Assembly: GCA_019914995.1 (NCBI GenBank)
Contig: CM034134.1
Coordinates: forward strand, 7,572,463 to 7,636,462
Origin: Acanthochlamys bracteata
Lineage: Eukaryota; Streptophyta; Magnoliopsida; Pandanales; Velloziaceae
DNA: 64,000 nt
Direction of reading: 5' to 3'
The notes beneath the pieces were generated by a model. That model saw only the letters and a list, made by a program, of their open reading frames with translations, did no database searches and had not been told where the DNA came from. How positions within the stretch are numbered: position 1 is the first letter of the stretch; each line of letters begins with the position of its first letter. This document shows positions 46,601 to 58,187 of the stretch, in pieces. The position numbers were made by a program, and so were the translations under genes.

Positions 46601-47580
46601 TCATATCGAACTCTACTTTCACTAAAATTTTATCATAAATGTCATTTCAGATGTTTTAGTTATCATTTCGAACTCAATTTTTATCAAACTTCACTTTTCG
46701 TATTCAATCTTCACGAAATTTAATTTGTGAATTCATTTTTATACAATTAAAATATGACCTAACTTTTAGGTGTCTTCTTTTGTATATGGAAGTGATTCTT
46801 TTAGCCAAAAAGTAACTTTTGAGTGGTTTATTATGTCTTTTTGTAATAATTTACTTTTTCTAATTTATTTTAGAATCCTACTTTCCAAAAGATTATTTTT
46901 CAAAAAGTTATTTGTGTGAAATAACACACTTAATACGAATTATGATTAATATAGTTCAAAGGTTTTCTATACTGAGTGCAAGTCCTAATTCCCAACATAT
47001 TTCTTCCTTTATCACATATTATATTAAGATTTAGAAAATAATATGTTTTAGGGGATGTTTGGCTGAGCGTTCAATTCCATTAGTTCTAAATAAACATCCC
47101 GTATTTTTAATAAATTTTTTATAGTATTCCATAAAAAAATTTTTAAGATTTTAAAAAATTATATGTCGTAAGATGTTTGTGAGTAATTTGTAAAAATAAA
47201 TATGAAGAAGTTATCTTGAAAGCAATTTTGTATACAAAAGTCACTTTCAGAATCACTTACGGAAAAATAAACAAACCGACCATATAATAACCAACGCACG
47301 ACCGTATGTAATTTTAAGTTTATTATACACTAGGTTCATCAAGTCAATTGAAATTTTATGACTTCCTCGTTTTCCTAAAGTCAGATTAATTATATTAGTA
47401 GTTACTACATATCTATATTTAAATCGCATGCTTCATTTTAGTATTGTTAAGAAGATAAATAATTTTTTTGATTTTGTTTGTCTTATATTGTTTATCTTAG
47501 AGGATATATAGCAAGCTAGTTCATACATACATACTATATAAAAATTATTGCAGTGCTTGTCTGATGAAGACAGTTCCCCT
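43658..47580. other. Gene-poor stretch downstream of TBCC
   Basis: I see no supportable gene. 43660-46400 is less AT-rich than what follows and could hold decayed or non-coding transcribed sequence, but open frames are short and unrelated to known proteins. 46480-46920 and 47050-47280 are AT-rich repeat relics. Confidence 0.4.
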
Positions 47581-48795
47581 TTAATAAGGATTCAAATAGG
47601 TGCTATCTAAGTTTTTCTTAACTAATCGTTAGAATACATAAAAAAGTAATCAATTATCTAAATACGTAGTTTGAATTTTTTAATGAGTTTATTAATTGTG
47701 AATTTGTTTGTTATTAAGGTCAGAAGACTAATGTGCTTTGTAATTTAAGTTACATTTTTGGCACAATTTTTTATTTAATAAATTTTTTATAATATTTTAT
47801 AATTTTTTTATTAAAAATTTTCAAAAGTATAAACATATTTTACGTCCTAAGATTTTATTATTATTTATTATTTTGTTATTTTTAATCAAGAAAATAGAGT
47901 TTATTTTTAATAAGGATTCAAATAGGTGCTATCTAAGTTTTCTTAACTAATCGATAGAATATATAAAAAAGTAATCAACTATCTAAATACGTACTTTGAA
48001 TTTTTGTAGAGGTGGCAAATTCAAATCCGACTTGCCAAATCTATCCCAAAAAGTCAAGTTCGAATCAATCTTTTATCAGATTTGGGTGTCTTTTGATCGA
48101 CCCAAATTTGACCCAAAAAAATTAAACAGATTCTGATCAAATTGACCCAAAAATGATCCATTTAATCCATATAATATATTATTTAATAATTTAAAAATAT
48201 TTTAAATAATAGTATAAAATTTGAATTTAATTTGTATATATATTTATTAATTTATCATAATTCAACTAATTTTGACCTAATTTATAATTTTAATAAAATT
48301 AATATTTTTTTTAATATATCATAATTAATAATTTATATATATTATTATTAAAATTAATATTTATATTTTTTATTTTAATTATTAAATAGTTCGATATGAA
48401 TTTTATTTGATTATTAAATAGGTTGGATTAGAGTTGACAACTTTGACTCATATAAATTAATAGATCAGATTATAGTTGAATAATTTTGATCTTATTATTA
48501 TATAGATGGATCCAAATCTGATCTAAGAATTCGAATCGACACCGCTAAGTTTTTTAATGAGTTTATTAATTGTGAATTTGTTTGCTCATGGTCAGAAGAC
48601 TAATGTGCTTTGTTATTAATTTACAGTTTAGGCACCGTTTTGCAATAAGTTTCAATAATTTTTTATTTATAATAATTTATAATTTTATTTAAAAATTTAA
48701 AAAATATAGATATATTTTACTTGTTAAAATTTTATTATTACTTATTTTTTTATTATTTTTAATCAAAAATAGAATTTATTTTAAAATATTTTTAT
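47581..48795. repeat. 326-bp tandem duplication, second unit interrupted
   Basis: The unit beginning ttaataaggattcaaatagg at 47581 starts again at 47907. The second unit follows the first closely up to about 48006, is interrupted by the element at 48007-48547, then resumes (ttaatgagtttattaattgt, cagaagactaatgtgctttg) to about 48795. Both units end with tttttaatcaa-aaa-tagag/atttatttt. Non-coding. Confidence 0.85.
48007..48547. mobile_element. hAT-like MITE with paralogous empty site
   Basis: Length 541 bases, ends TAGAGGTG and CACCGCTA (inverted, 7 of 8). It lies inside the second unit of the 326-bp tandem duplication. The matching point of the first unit (47674-47681) reads AATTTTTT; here the flanks are AATTTTTG (left) and AGTTTTTT (right), each one change from that octamer. 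This shows an 8-bp target duplication directly against the unfilled site. The inside has repeated gaccca/gatcca-type phrases and no frame. Confidence 0.85.
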
Positions 48796-50280
48796 TAAAA
48801 AAATTGTATTTAATAAGTACTGCTTAGAGTCACGCATATAGACTTTGGTCCGAAACATGTTACTGAAATGTAGGAATATTTATGTGACAGTTTCAGTGCA
48901 GAAATGGAGTAAATAATTTGAATATGCAGGTGGTATACTTACAGACAAAATACTGAATTGTAGGAGACTGGTGAAAGCTGAAATTAAAATCTTATTACAA
49001 TAAACAGCTTATTTCGACTTATAAAAACTTAAGGTGTGTTTTAATTACATGATTGTGAAGTTCGGTTAGAAATAAAATTCGATAAAAATAAAATTTTAAG
49101 TGATAATTTAAACACATAAAATAAAATTTTCTACATATTTGACATTGCTTATAATTTTTTTATTTCACTTTTTATTTTTTATCTACGATATTGTACAGAA
49201 CTTTTTTAAATTAAAAAGTACAAAAAAATTTATATCGTAAAATCTTATTAACATTTATTCTAATTATTTTTTTTAAATAAAAAAAATAAAAACTCATTTT
49301 TAAAAATATTTTTTGTTTTAAAAATTTTTATTTTCAAAAATATTGCAAACGGATGAGTTAGCAGAATATCAGCTGACTTGTGACTCGCTGCGTTCGTGCA
49401 TTATAGTTATACGTTAAGTTTTAAGTTACTTACTAGATAGTTAGCTGATTAATAAAGTACTGAAAACTACTTAATTAGTTCTTTAAGTTTAATTGTCTAA
49501 AGTACTCAGGTTTCGTGTTGCTTAATCAAGTAAGCTTGTCTAAATTTGTTTCTTTAATTAATTTATATTTGTTTAGTATGAAAAATTACTTGATTTGCTG
49601 ACTAAAGGTCTAAGAATCTCAGTGGTTGTTTTTCATCTTTAATTTTTAATTATTTCTTCAAGTTTGTAAAATTTTCTGTACATGATAATCTTAAATAGCA
49701 ATGAATTCATTATTCATATATTGTAAACAATTAACCTCATGGTCTTTGTTTCTTTTCTTTTTTCTAAGATTAAGTGTATGATTTTTAAGACCTGTTCTTC
49801 AAGCCTTACAGAAAACAAAAACCAGCAACAGAAGCAGGTATTAACAAACAGTATTCTTGCACGCTTGTGGATATATATTGTCATTTTACTTGTAGATTGG
49901 CACACATTAGCTCATATAAAATGTAGAAGTCTAAATTTTAATTTCATCATTAGATATGAAGAAGAACGAGTTTGAATACGCTAATAAATTTTCAGTTTAA
50001 TTAGACTATGAATTGATCTCAATTCGGTCTCTTGATAAATATGACAGGAAAAAAAAAATTTATGTTTTGAGATTTTTGTCATTTTTTTATAGTTATGTTG
50101 GTCAAAAAAATAGATGGACGTCAATTTGCGATCCGATTAAGCTAGCATTTAATTTGTAAGCATATTCACAACTCATAAAATTTGAACTTTTTACGCACCT
50201 TATATGAACCAATATGCGAAGTGCCTAAAATTACAATGTCAATATATCTCTTCTATATATATGGGTATTCTATTTTTTAG
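48796..50280. repeat. AT-rich intergenic DNA
   Basis: No gene. A repeat relic lies at about 49030-49345 (opening aaggtgtgttttaattacat). The frames 49714-49975 are not protein-like. Confidence 0.4.
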
Positions 50281-50610
50281 ACACATATATAATCGCTTTG
50301 TAGAGCGGTTCGATTATGATCAAATGGCTTAATTCATCACAATAAAAAATACTAACAACGACCAATTTTATTACCAATAGCGACCGGTGTAAGCAGGTTG
50401 CTGAATCAATCGCTAAAATCTGATCACTGATAGCAATAATGATCAGATACGAACTGATACTTGATAGAAAAATCCAAAGTCTTGATATTTATTACCCTAA
50501 AAATTGATACTTGATATTTGGTCATAATTTTTCATCCTGCATTTTGTACACCAATGCTCTTCTAACACTCTCGTGGCTAGGCAACATATGAATTGATACT
50601 TGATAGGAAG
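50281..50610. repeat. Relic with gcgacc phrases and repeated gatacttgata
   Basis: caacgaccaattttattacc and aatagcgaccggtg (50356-50390) resemble sub-terminal or internal repeats of plant DNA transposons; similar phrases occur at 63230-63610. The 15-mer aaYtgatacttgata occurs three times (50453, 50502 and 50591). No frame. Confidence 0.35.
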
Positions 50611-52284
50611 CAATATAAGTCTACTTAATTAAAATATCCAAAGTCATAACCACTAGGTTGGAAGAAGTTCAGCTGCCCTCAAACTTAAGAAAAGAAATTT
50701 TTTTATATTATTATTGTTATGATCTTTAAATAACAGATATGATGAAATTAGCACTAGATTTCGAGACCCCACACTCATGTATTCAATTACGTGTTTAATA
50801 ATTAATGAATATTATTTAGTTGATTAGTTTTTTAGCATTAAGACCTACGTAATTTGGTGATATATTAATACAACTCACGTGCGTGAAGGGTTTGTAGTTT
50901 CACCTACATAATAATAATAAATTATTATTACGTAAAAATTTTTATATTTTATAAATATTTTAATATTTATAAAATATTATATAAATTTTATTAAAAATAT
51001 AAATAAAAAATTAGAATAAAAAGTAGTTGAAAAATTTATCCAAACAGTATCTACCATGTATTAGTTACAGGAAAAAATAAAGAAAACTTATTAGCATATT
51101 ACAAGCAACCTAAATTTTATTTCATCTATAGTCACGTTTAGCTCTTATATCAAAGTTGTTTCTTTAATCATTGGCTATGTTTTTACATAAGTTGTTCCAA
51201 AACTAAAGTGTCTTATTATGTCTATTTGAAACCTTTTATAACAAAATTACTTCTTTAAAGGATTTTCCATTGAACAAGGAACCTTAGTCATAGAAGCAAA
51301 ACCTAAACAAGACAAAAACTACTCTAGTTTTTGTTCTAAGTGACAAAAACAAAAAATATATATATAAAACAAGCTAGGGTTTCCTTCCTGTAGTGAAAAG
51401 CAGCTTTTGGTTATTTGGAATAACTTCTTCAAGACACTAAGTGATGCAATTCCATGAAGAAAAATTGTGTTCATTATCATAAGAAATAAAGCATTTGTTT
51501 TCTGAGCTTGTATGCAATGGTGATGTTATGTTTCTTCCAAAAACAGTCACAACTAATTCCACTTGGTTTTTTCTTAACTCCATTTCAAGTTTCATGTGTA
51601 AGATGAGTTGACTCATGTTGGGCGATACACTCTAGGATAAAACTCATTTTGAAGATGTTGTAAAATACACTTATATTTCAAATATTGTATATAATTTAGA
51701 TGAGATGAACATTTTAATCCTATTAAATTAATTATAGCCAATAATTATTAGTGAGATCTAATTTATATCATAAAATATGTTAAAAGTATGTTTTAGTTAG
51801 TAAAAATGAGTTCGATAAAATTGAGTTATATAACAAATAGATTAGATGTGAGTTCAGTGAGTTTGGAATAAACTAAAACATAGAAAGTAAATTTGAACTG
51901 AAAATCTAATTAAAAAAAGTAGAGTTCTGTGCAATTGAATACATCCTAAAGTAATCAGGCAAAGTGAAAATTTACCAAATGTCAATATGTTCCATACTTA
52001 CTAGGATAGGGAATATCCTAATAACAAACTACCCAAATATATATAAAGGAATATTATCATAATATCATTCACCTAATAATTAATGTCAAATTTTAGGGTA
52101 CATTTTTGAAGGAAAAATCATACCACTAATGACATAATTAATCCAACATATTAATTTATTATTAAAATCAATAAAATTCACTCCATTTGATGATAAATGA
52201 CAATTGCATAATCCCCAAAAGTGTTGTTAAGTTTTATATATATATCATTGGCAAAGTTTTTATATATTTTTTTTCCATGTTTTG

Positions 52285-52400
52285 TAGAGTTGGGCAAAGT
52301 TCGTCATTCACAGAGAATGTCTGGGAGATGTACCTTGTGGAGAAGATTTTTGGGTGATTGGCTATACCAAACCCTAGCCAACTCCTTTTTTGTTTTTTTT
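52285..52400 (+). other. Less AT-rich island with weak hairpin potential
   Basis: In an otherwise AT-rich stretch, gagttgggcaaagttcgtca near the left and tggctataccaaaccctagc then caactcc on the right could pair at about 14 of 21 positions around a loop of roughly 50 bases. A TATA-rich tract lies just upstream (52236-52246). It does not match any miRNA I can recall. The 60-codon frame over it (52221-52403) is not convincing. Confidence 0.2.
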
Positions 52401-52440
52401 TAGGTTTCACAATCTAAGCATGTCACAATCTTCTTACATA

Positions 52441-52880
52441 GGAGTTGTTTGGAACTGTTTAAAAAGTAAAGCTTTTAAAAAACAATTTTTTTTAATTTTT
52501 TAAAAAATAATTTTCTAATTGAAAAACTATATATATGTATATATATAATATGACATATAATTTATTCATATTTTACAAAAATTTTAAAAATCTTATTTAA
52601 ACATTATGGTTGAGTTCTGAAAAAATTCCATAATCTAATGGCGTCTAATGATAAAGATAGAGTTTATAAAATAGAATTTTTTAGAATAAAAGTTATTTTA
52701 AAATTTTTTCAAAAATCGAGATTTATTTTTTTAGCTCAAAATAATAATAAAAATAAATAATAAAATTTATTATATAAATTTTTTTATATTTTTAAAATTT
52801 TGATAAAATATTATAAAAAATTTAATAAGAAATAAAAATAAAAGTTAGAATGAAAAATTGTTAAAATGCACTTCCAAAGA
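52441..52880. mobile_element. AT-rich MITE-like element
   Basis: Left end ttgtttggaactgtttaaaa and the reverse complement of the right end (about 52858-52885, containing ctttggaagtgcattttaac) are inverted-repeat-like; the inside is almost pure A/T. Same family style as 19621-19881. Confidence 0.4.
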
Positions 52881-55800
52881 GTGCCTATGTAATATAAGGG
52901 GATTTTCTTCCCTTTTGAAGCATTATGCTTGGGTAACTTCAATTGTAAGGGTTAAATTTTCTTGAAATAGTAATGTGTAAGCAGCATTATGTTTCTCATG
53001 GTAATTTAAAATGCCTTATCATGTTTTGGTATATATAGAAAAGATAATATTTTCCACATAATGGGTTTTGAAATTTACGAAATTAATTGTTCATATATTT
53101 CACGTGAATAATTAGTTCATATTAAACTTATAATTAATGGCATTATCAATAATGCAGTTGAGTAATTGAGTTCAATCCATTTGTTGATAAATTTCCTTTT
53201 GATCTATGATCTATATCTAATAAACCACTCCACATAAAAAAACTTAGGCTAATGAGAAAATGGTATGAATATTCCATAGTCAATATTCAAGCTACATTAG
53301 TTCTAATTTTAGGTACACTTTTATTAGTTACACTTGAATGATATAAGCAAAGTTGTCGACTAAAGACTTTGAGACATAATAAAGATTATAAATCTACTAA
53401 CAATAAAATTAAGTTGTAGTATTAAGTGAGTGAGAGAGCAAATCTTAGTAATTAGTTCATTAAACTTATGAAAGATATGAATCACTTGATTAAAAATATA
53501 ATTGAAGTCTCTTTCTTGTTAGTTTTGATCTTTTATTTATCTTATTTCACAAGAAATATCCATTTTCTTTCTTTCTACTTATAAATAAAACTAAAAATTC
53601 AGCTACTTCATCTCTTCAAATATATATATTTTTTTTTGTTTAGTCATCTTGCTCAAGTGATATGATTAAAATAAATTTATAATCGGATTGAGCTAAAATT
53701 TTTATCAATATATTTTGAATTTATATTTACTTATATTCAATAATAAAAATTAGATTTAAAAGTCTGGTCGGCAAAAAATGAACGGCAAATTTTTATAAAT
53801 GCCTATAGCGATATGAGACAAAATATACTCCCTGAGTATTTAAATAGAAGCACTTCAACACTCCAAATTTTAGGGTCTATTCCTTTACACATAGAAGTCA
53901 TTTTTTTTCTACTAAAAAATTGATTCTAATTTATTTTTTATTACAAAAAGAATACAAAAAATTATTTCTAACTTATTTTTTAATAAAAAAAATACATCAC
54001 TTTCAACAATATTATTTCTGAAAAATTCACTTTTAAGAACTCATTTATAAAAAATTTATTTCAAAAGATAAAAGAACGCATCCTTAATTATCGAAGCATT
54101 TGGAACGCCAAAATGTCTCTAAATATAGCATGCGTCTATATTATGTATTGCTAAAAGAACATACACAATCATGATCTTGAGAAAATTTTGTGCTACGCAA
54201 TAGTGTTCCAAATCCAACATTGCCATAAGAAAGTAGACATAATTAAAGAAATGATCGACTGAGATTTGTTTGAAGTATAGGGATCAAATGATTAATTAGG
54301 ATTAGTTGGTTAATTAGATGATCTCAATTCGTGAACTCAAAAGTGGACCAAGGAAAAAAAAATATATATTGTAATATTATAACTTATTAATTTTTAATGA
54401 AAGCCTATGAGGGAAAGGTTTGTTAAGAGTTGGAAACCTGTCATCAATTCATGAAACAGTTGATTAATTATCTCCAGATCTATAGGACCATTTGTTTAAC
54501 TTAATTAATTAATTAATTAATAATCTTTCATGACATATTAGAGTAGATTTTAATTTATTTATTTCTCAAAAACACGATCATCAAAGTCTGCAAGATGCTT
54601 CGTTAATACTATTTTGATTTGGTATAGACAAAAATTATCTCCGTGATTATCAAAATTATTGTTAATTATTGCCAAAATAGTAAGGAGATATTTGGAATTG
54701 TTTAAAAATAAAGTATATTTTGAAAATTTTTTAAGAAATAAGTTTGATTTGTTTTATCTAAAAAAACAAATTATGCATATAATAATTTTTACAAACTTAC
54801 AATTAATCTGTATTTATCAAATTTTTAAAATTTTTTATATAATTATAAAAAATTTAAATTATTTATTTAAAATAATAAATATTTTAAATGCAATGCCAAA
54901 CGTTCGCTTAATCTAAATTTGTTTCAATTGTACCAAAATTAATCAAAACATAACTTCAGTCTTATATAGAAAGACTGCTATAGTATTTGTCACTATTTTA
55001 TTTTAATTTTTTATATTAATAAATTTTATATAAAATTTAAAATAAAAAAAATTTATCTAAAAAGTATAAATAAAATTACACATTATGAAATATATATATT
55101 TTTAAATTAAAAAAACAAATTTTATTTTTAAAATAATTTTTGTTCAAAAATTTAAGTAGTGTCAAAGCGTTCTCTTAAAATCAAAGCTTATTACATAGAT
55201 AAAAATCTTCCAAAATAATATAAAATACTACTCTGAATACCTTATAAATAACTGGAATTAAAGCAAACAAAATCAAGGGCATATTTGGAAAGCTTTTTTT
55301 TAAATTTTTAAATTTACGTTTTGAATACAATTTTTTAAATATTTTATAAAAATTTTTTAAATTTTAAAAATATAGAAAAATTATACGTCATAAAATATTT
55401 TATTAATTATTATTTTTTTTAATAAAAAAGTATGACTTATTTTAAAAAATTTTAAAATACTCTTTCTTTTTAAAATGATTTTTTTAATAAACATTTTCAA
55501 ACAGCTTCTATTTTGAAATTTTAAAATGAGATAGCAAGTAACGATGAAGGTGCCGACAGAGACAAATAATAATTTATTTTGTTTGTTAGATAAAAGAAAG
55601 AAAATAGAAAGAGTTGAGTTCGTGTGCATGGGGGAAGGTTTTATTGACATCAGTTTCTGAGGGTACGTGGACGTGCATGGTAATGCAAATATGATCCGCC
55701 GCTTATTTTTATTTTTGGGCGTGTTTTCATCGTTCAAAATTTTCAATTTATTTCGCTAAAATTATAGTTCTAGAAACATTTATATATTTTATTTGTAAAA

Positions 55801-56840
55801 AAATTAAAAATTTTAATTATATATATATAAAATTCTAATTTTAATTGTTTTATTTATACATTTTATAATGCAATTTTATTTTAAATTTCTAACTCAATTT
55901 TAAATAACTAAAATACAAAAATTAAATCCTATTTATAATCTATTTATTAAAGAATTGTATTTTTTATTTTATAATTATATAAAATTTAATTATAAATATT
56001 TGAAATACGGTCAATGGGACAATTCGGTACCCTTTTTTTCTCTTCACCCACGATGATATTCTATTTTTCGTTTTAAAATAGGTTTATTTTATAAGCACTC
56101 TAAAACATCACCATAAGCACATTATTATGTCGTAAGCAACACCTGTCTGTCAATCATATTATTACCTAATCAAATAAATATTATTGTTCTTAAAATTTAA
56201 AGTTCATCATAGAGCTTATACTTACTACATTTTACACTTTATAAAAGTTCAGGTGATAATTAATTTTTTACTTACAAACTTGTTCAAACTTCATGGCATA
56301 CATTCTTACAAATTAATTCATACATATATCCAGGGATACTTCTCATAACTTAATTTTTTATAATAATTTATAAAGTTTATTAAAAATTAAACTTATATAA
56401 AAGATTATATATTATAAAACTTTATTATTAAATATTTTTATTTTTTTTTTAGCCAAAAAAAATATAAAGCTCGTATTGTGAATATTATCAAAATATTTTT
56501 TATATTAAAAAAAATTATTTTATAAGTACTTTTAAACGATGGTCTATGATTTTATTCGTTTAACGCATTTAGCAAAGTTTTAGACTTTCACATAAAAATG
56601 TATATATGTAGATATATGACTTGCAACTCTTAAGACTTTTAATATATTTCAACTCAAAACTTTCCTACATTCTAATAAATTTTACAAGAAAATTTTGTAC
56701 AAATATTAGAAAATGCATCTAATTAAACCAAGAAGGACACTACTGGAATGTCAAGTGAAAGAAGGGACTTACAAGTTTATTTATTATAAAATGAACAAAC
56801 AAATATCAACATGCAAAACTAACCCTAGTTGTCATTGCAC
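52881..56840. repeat. Gene-free AT-rich stretch upstream of the MYB gene
   Basis: No supportable gene. It holds further AT-rich MITE-like relics: 54690-54905 (ends atttggaattgtttaaaa and aatgcaatgccaaacgt), 55270-55510, 55730-56000 and 56330-56530. A run of aatta repeats is at about 54500-54520. The frames 54659-54916 and 55381-55746 are low-complexity shadows of these repeats. Confidence 0.45.
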
Positions 56841-56846
56841 TAGCAG

Positions 56847-56858
56847 TATATATAAATG
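56847..56858 (+). promoter_or_regulatory. TATA box of the MYB gene
   Basis: tatatataaatg lies about 98-109 bases before the ATG at 56956, followed by a ctt-rich leader (56900-56935). Confidence 0.6.
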
Positions 56859-56955
56859 TTGAAGCCCCTTGTTTTGGTGACCAAATAAGTGAAAACTCTC
56901 ATCACCTTCTTCTTCCTTCTTCTTCTTTCAAGAAGAAGCTCTTTAAGCTATAGCA

Positions 56956-58187
56956 ATGGGAAGATCTCCATGTTGTGATGAAAATGGTCTCAAGAAAGGT
57001 CCATGGACTCCTGAGGAAGATGAAAAGCTCATCAAATACATTCAGAAACACGGCCATGGAAGCTGGCGAGCTCTTCCCAAACTTGCAGGTACCTATTATT
57101 GTTACTTCTATAACAATTAGTTATCATCTACATTTTTTTTTTCTGATGTATTCGTTTCTCTTCAGGACTCAACAGGTGTGGAAAGAGCTGCAGACTCAGA
57201 TGGACAAACTACTTAAGACCAGATATTAAGAGAGGAAAGTTCTCGCCGGAGGAAGAACAGACAATTCTAAACCTTCATTCCGTCCTCGGAAACAAGTAAG
57301 GTTACAGTAGTTTTCAATTAATCCTAGCTATATATATATATAGTTAGTATCTGAATTAAAATCGAAATTGAAAATATATTTTGATTTGATATAGATGGTC
57401 GGCGATTGCAACGCATCTACCTGGAAGGACGGATAACGAGATCAAGAACTTCTGGAACACACATCTGAAGAAGAAGCTAATACAAATGGGTTTCGATCCT
57501 ATGACTCATAGGCCAAGGACTGATTTCTTAGCTACACTCCCTCAACTTATAGCATTAGCAAATCTTAGAGAACTCATCAACCAAAACCCCAGCTGCTGGG
57601 ACGAACACGCCTCACGCATTCAGGCAGCGGAAGCTGCTCGATTGCAGTATCTGCAGTATGTTTTACAATCATCAACCACTAACTCTCCAGCTTCTACTAC
57701 ATTCACCAGTACTGATTTCAATGCAATGAGTCTATTGAACTCACAAGCACTTATGGTTCCATCAACTAGTGCTACTGCTACTGCTGCTGCAACTGGTTCG
57801 AATATCACTAGTACAACCAGTAGTGCCTCAGCTTTGAATGATCTAACGCAAATGTTGCAGTTGCAAGATTTCCACTTAATTCCATCACTCGGTGAGGAGT
57901 CTTTTGAAGAACAGCAGCAGCAGCAGCAGCATGTAAGCAATGAGAAGAACAATGAAGGATCAAACTTCATGGCATTCGACCATGGAGGAGATTATAACAA
58001 CAACATGAATAGTTCATCAAGAGCTGCTGCTCCATGGGTATCAACACCTTCATCTCTTCCGCCGCTTACTGATATCTCCGTTAGTAACCCCGGTGATGCT
58101 TGTAGTACTGCTAGCTGTGGCGCCGGTGCAACTCCTTCCGTATGGCCTGATCTCTTACTTGAAGACTCTTTCATAGTTGATTTTTGA
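56956..58187 (+). CDS. MYB107: R2R3-MYB transcription factor, MYB9/MYB107-like
   Basis: DNA-binding regulator. Three exons with the two classical R2R3 intron positions: 56956-57088, 57166-57295, 57395-58187, giving 351 residues. It starts [21 protein letters not shown]2 spans about 14-62 and R3 about 67-113, with the regular tryptophans (Trp17, 37, 57; Trp89, 108) and [10 protein letters not shown]3 lacks the [DE]Lxx[RK]xxxL bHLH-binding signature. The following [18 protein letters not shown] and the later [12 protein letters not shown] resemble subgroup 10 (MYB9/MYB107), which control suberin genes in seed coat and root; the MYB53/92/93 group is the nearest alternative. The C-terminal part has Ser/Thr/Ala-rich tracts, a short polyQ run encoded by (cag)n at about 57911-57929, and an acidic end ([14 protein letters not shown]) that looks like an activation region. 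The suberin role here is inference. Confidence 0.88.

Noticed and set aside
55381..55746. 121-codon minus-strand frame
   Set aside because: Mostly Lys/Ile/Asn/Phe from AT-rich MITE sequence, no family resemblance.
57620..58174. Minus-strand frames opposite the MYB C-terminus
   Set aside because: Shadows of the polyQ and Ser/Thr-rich coding region.
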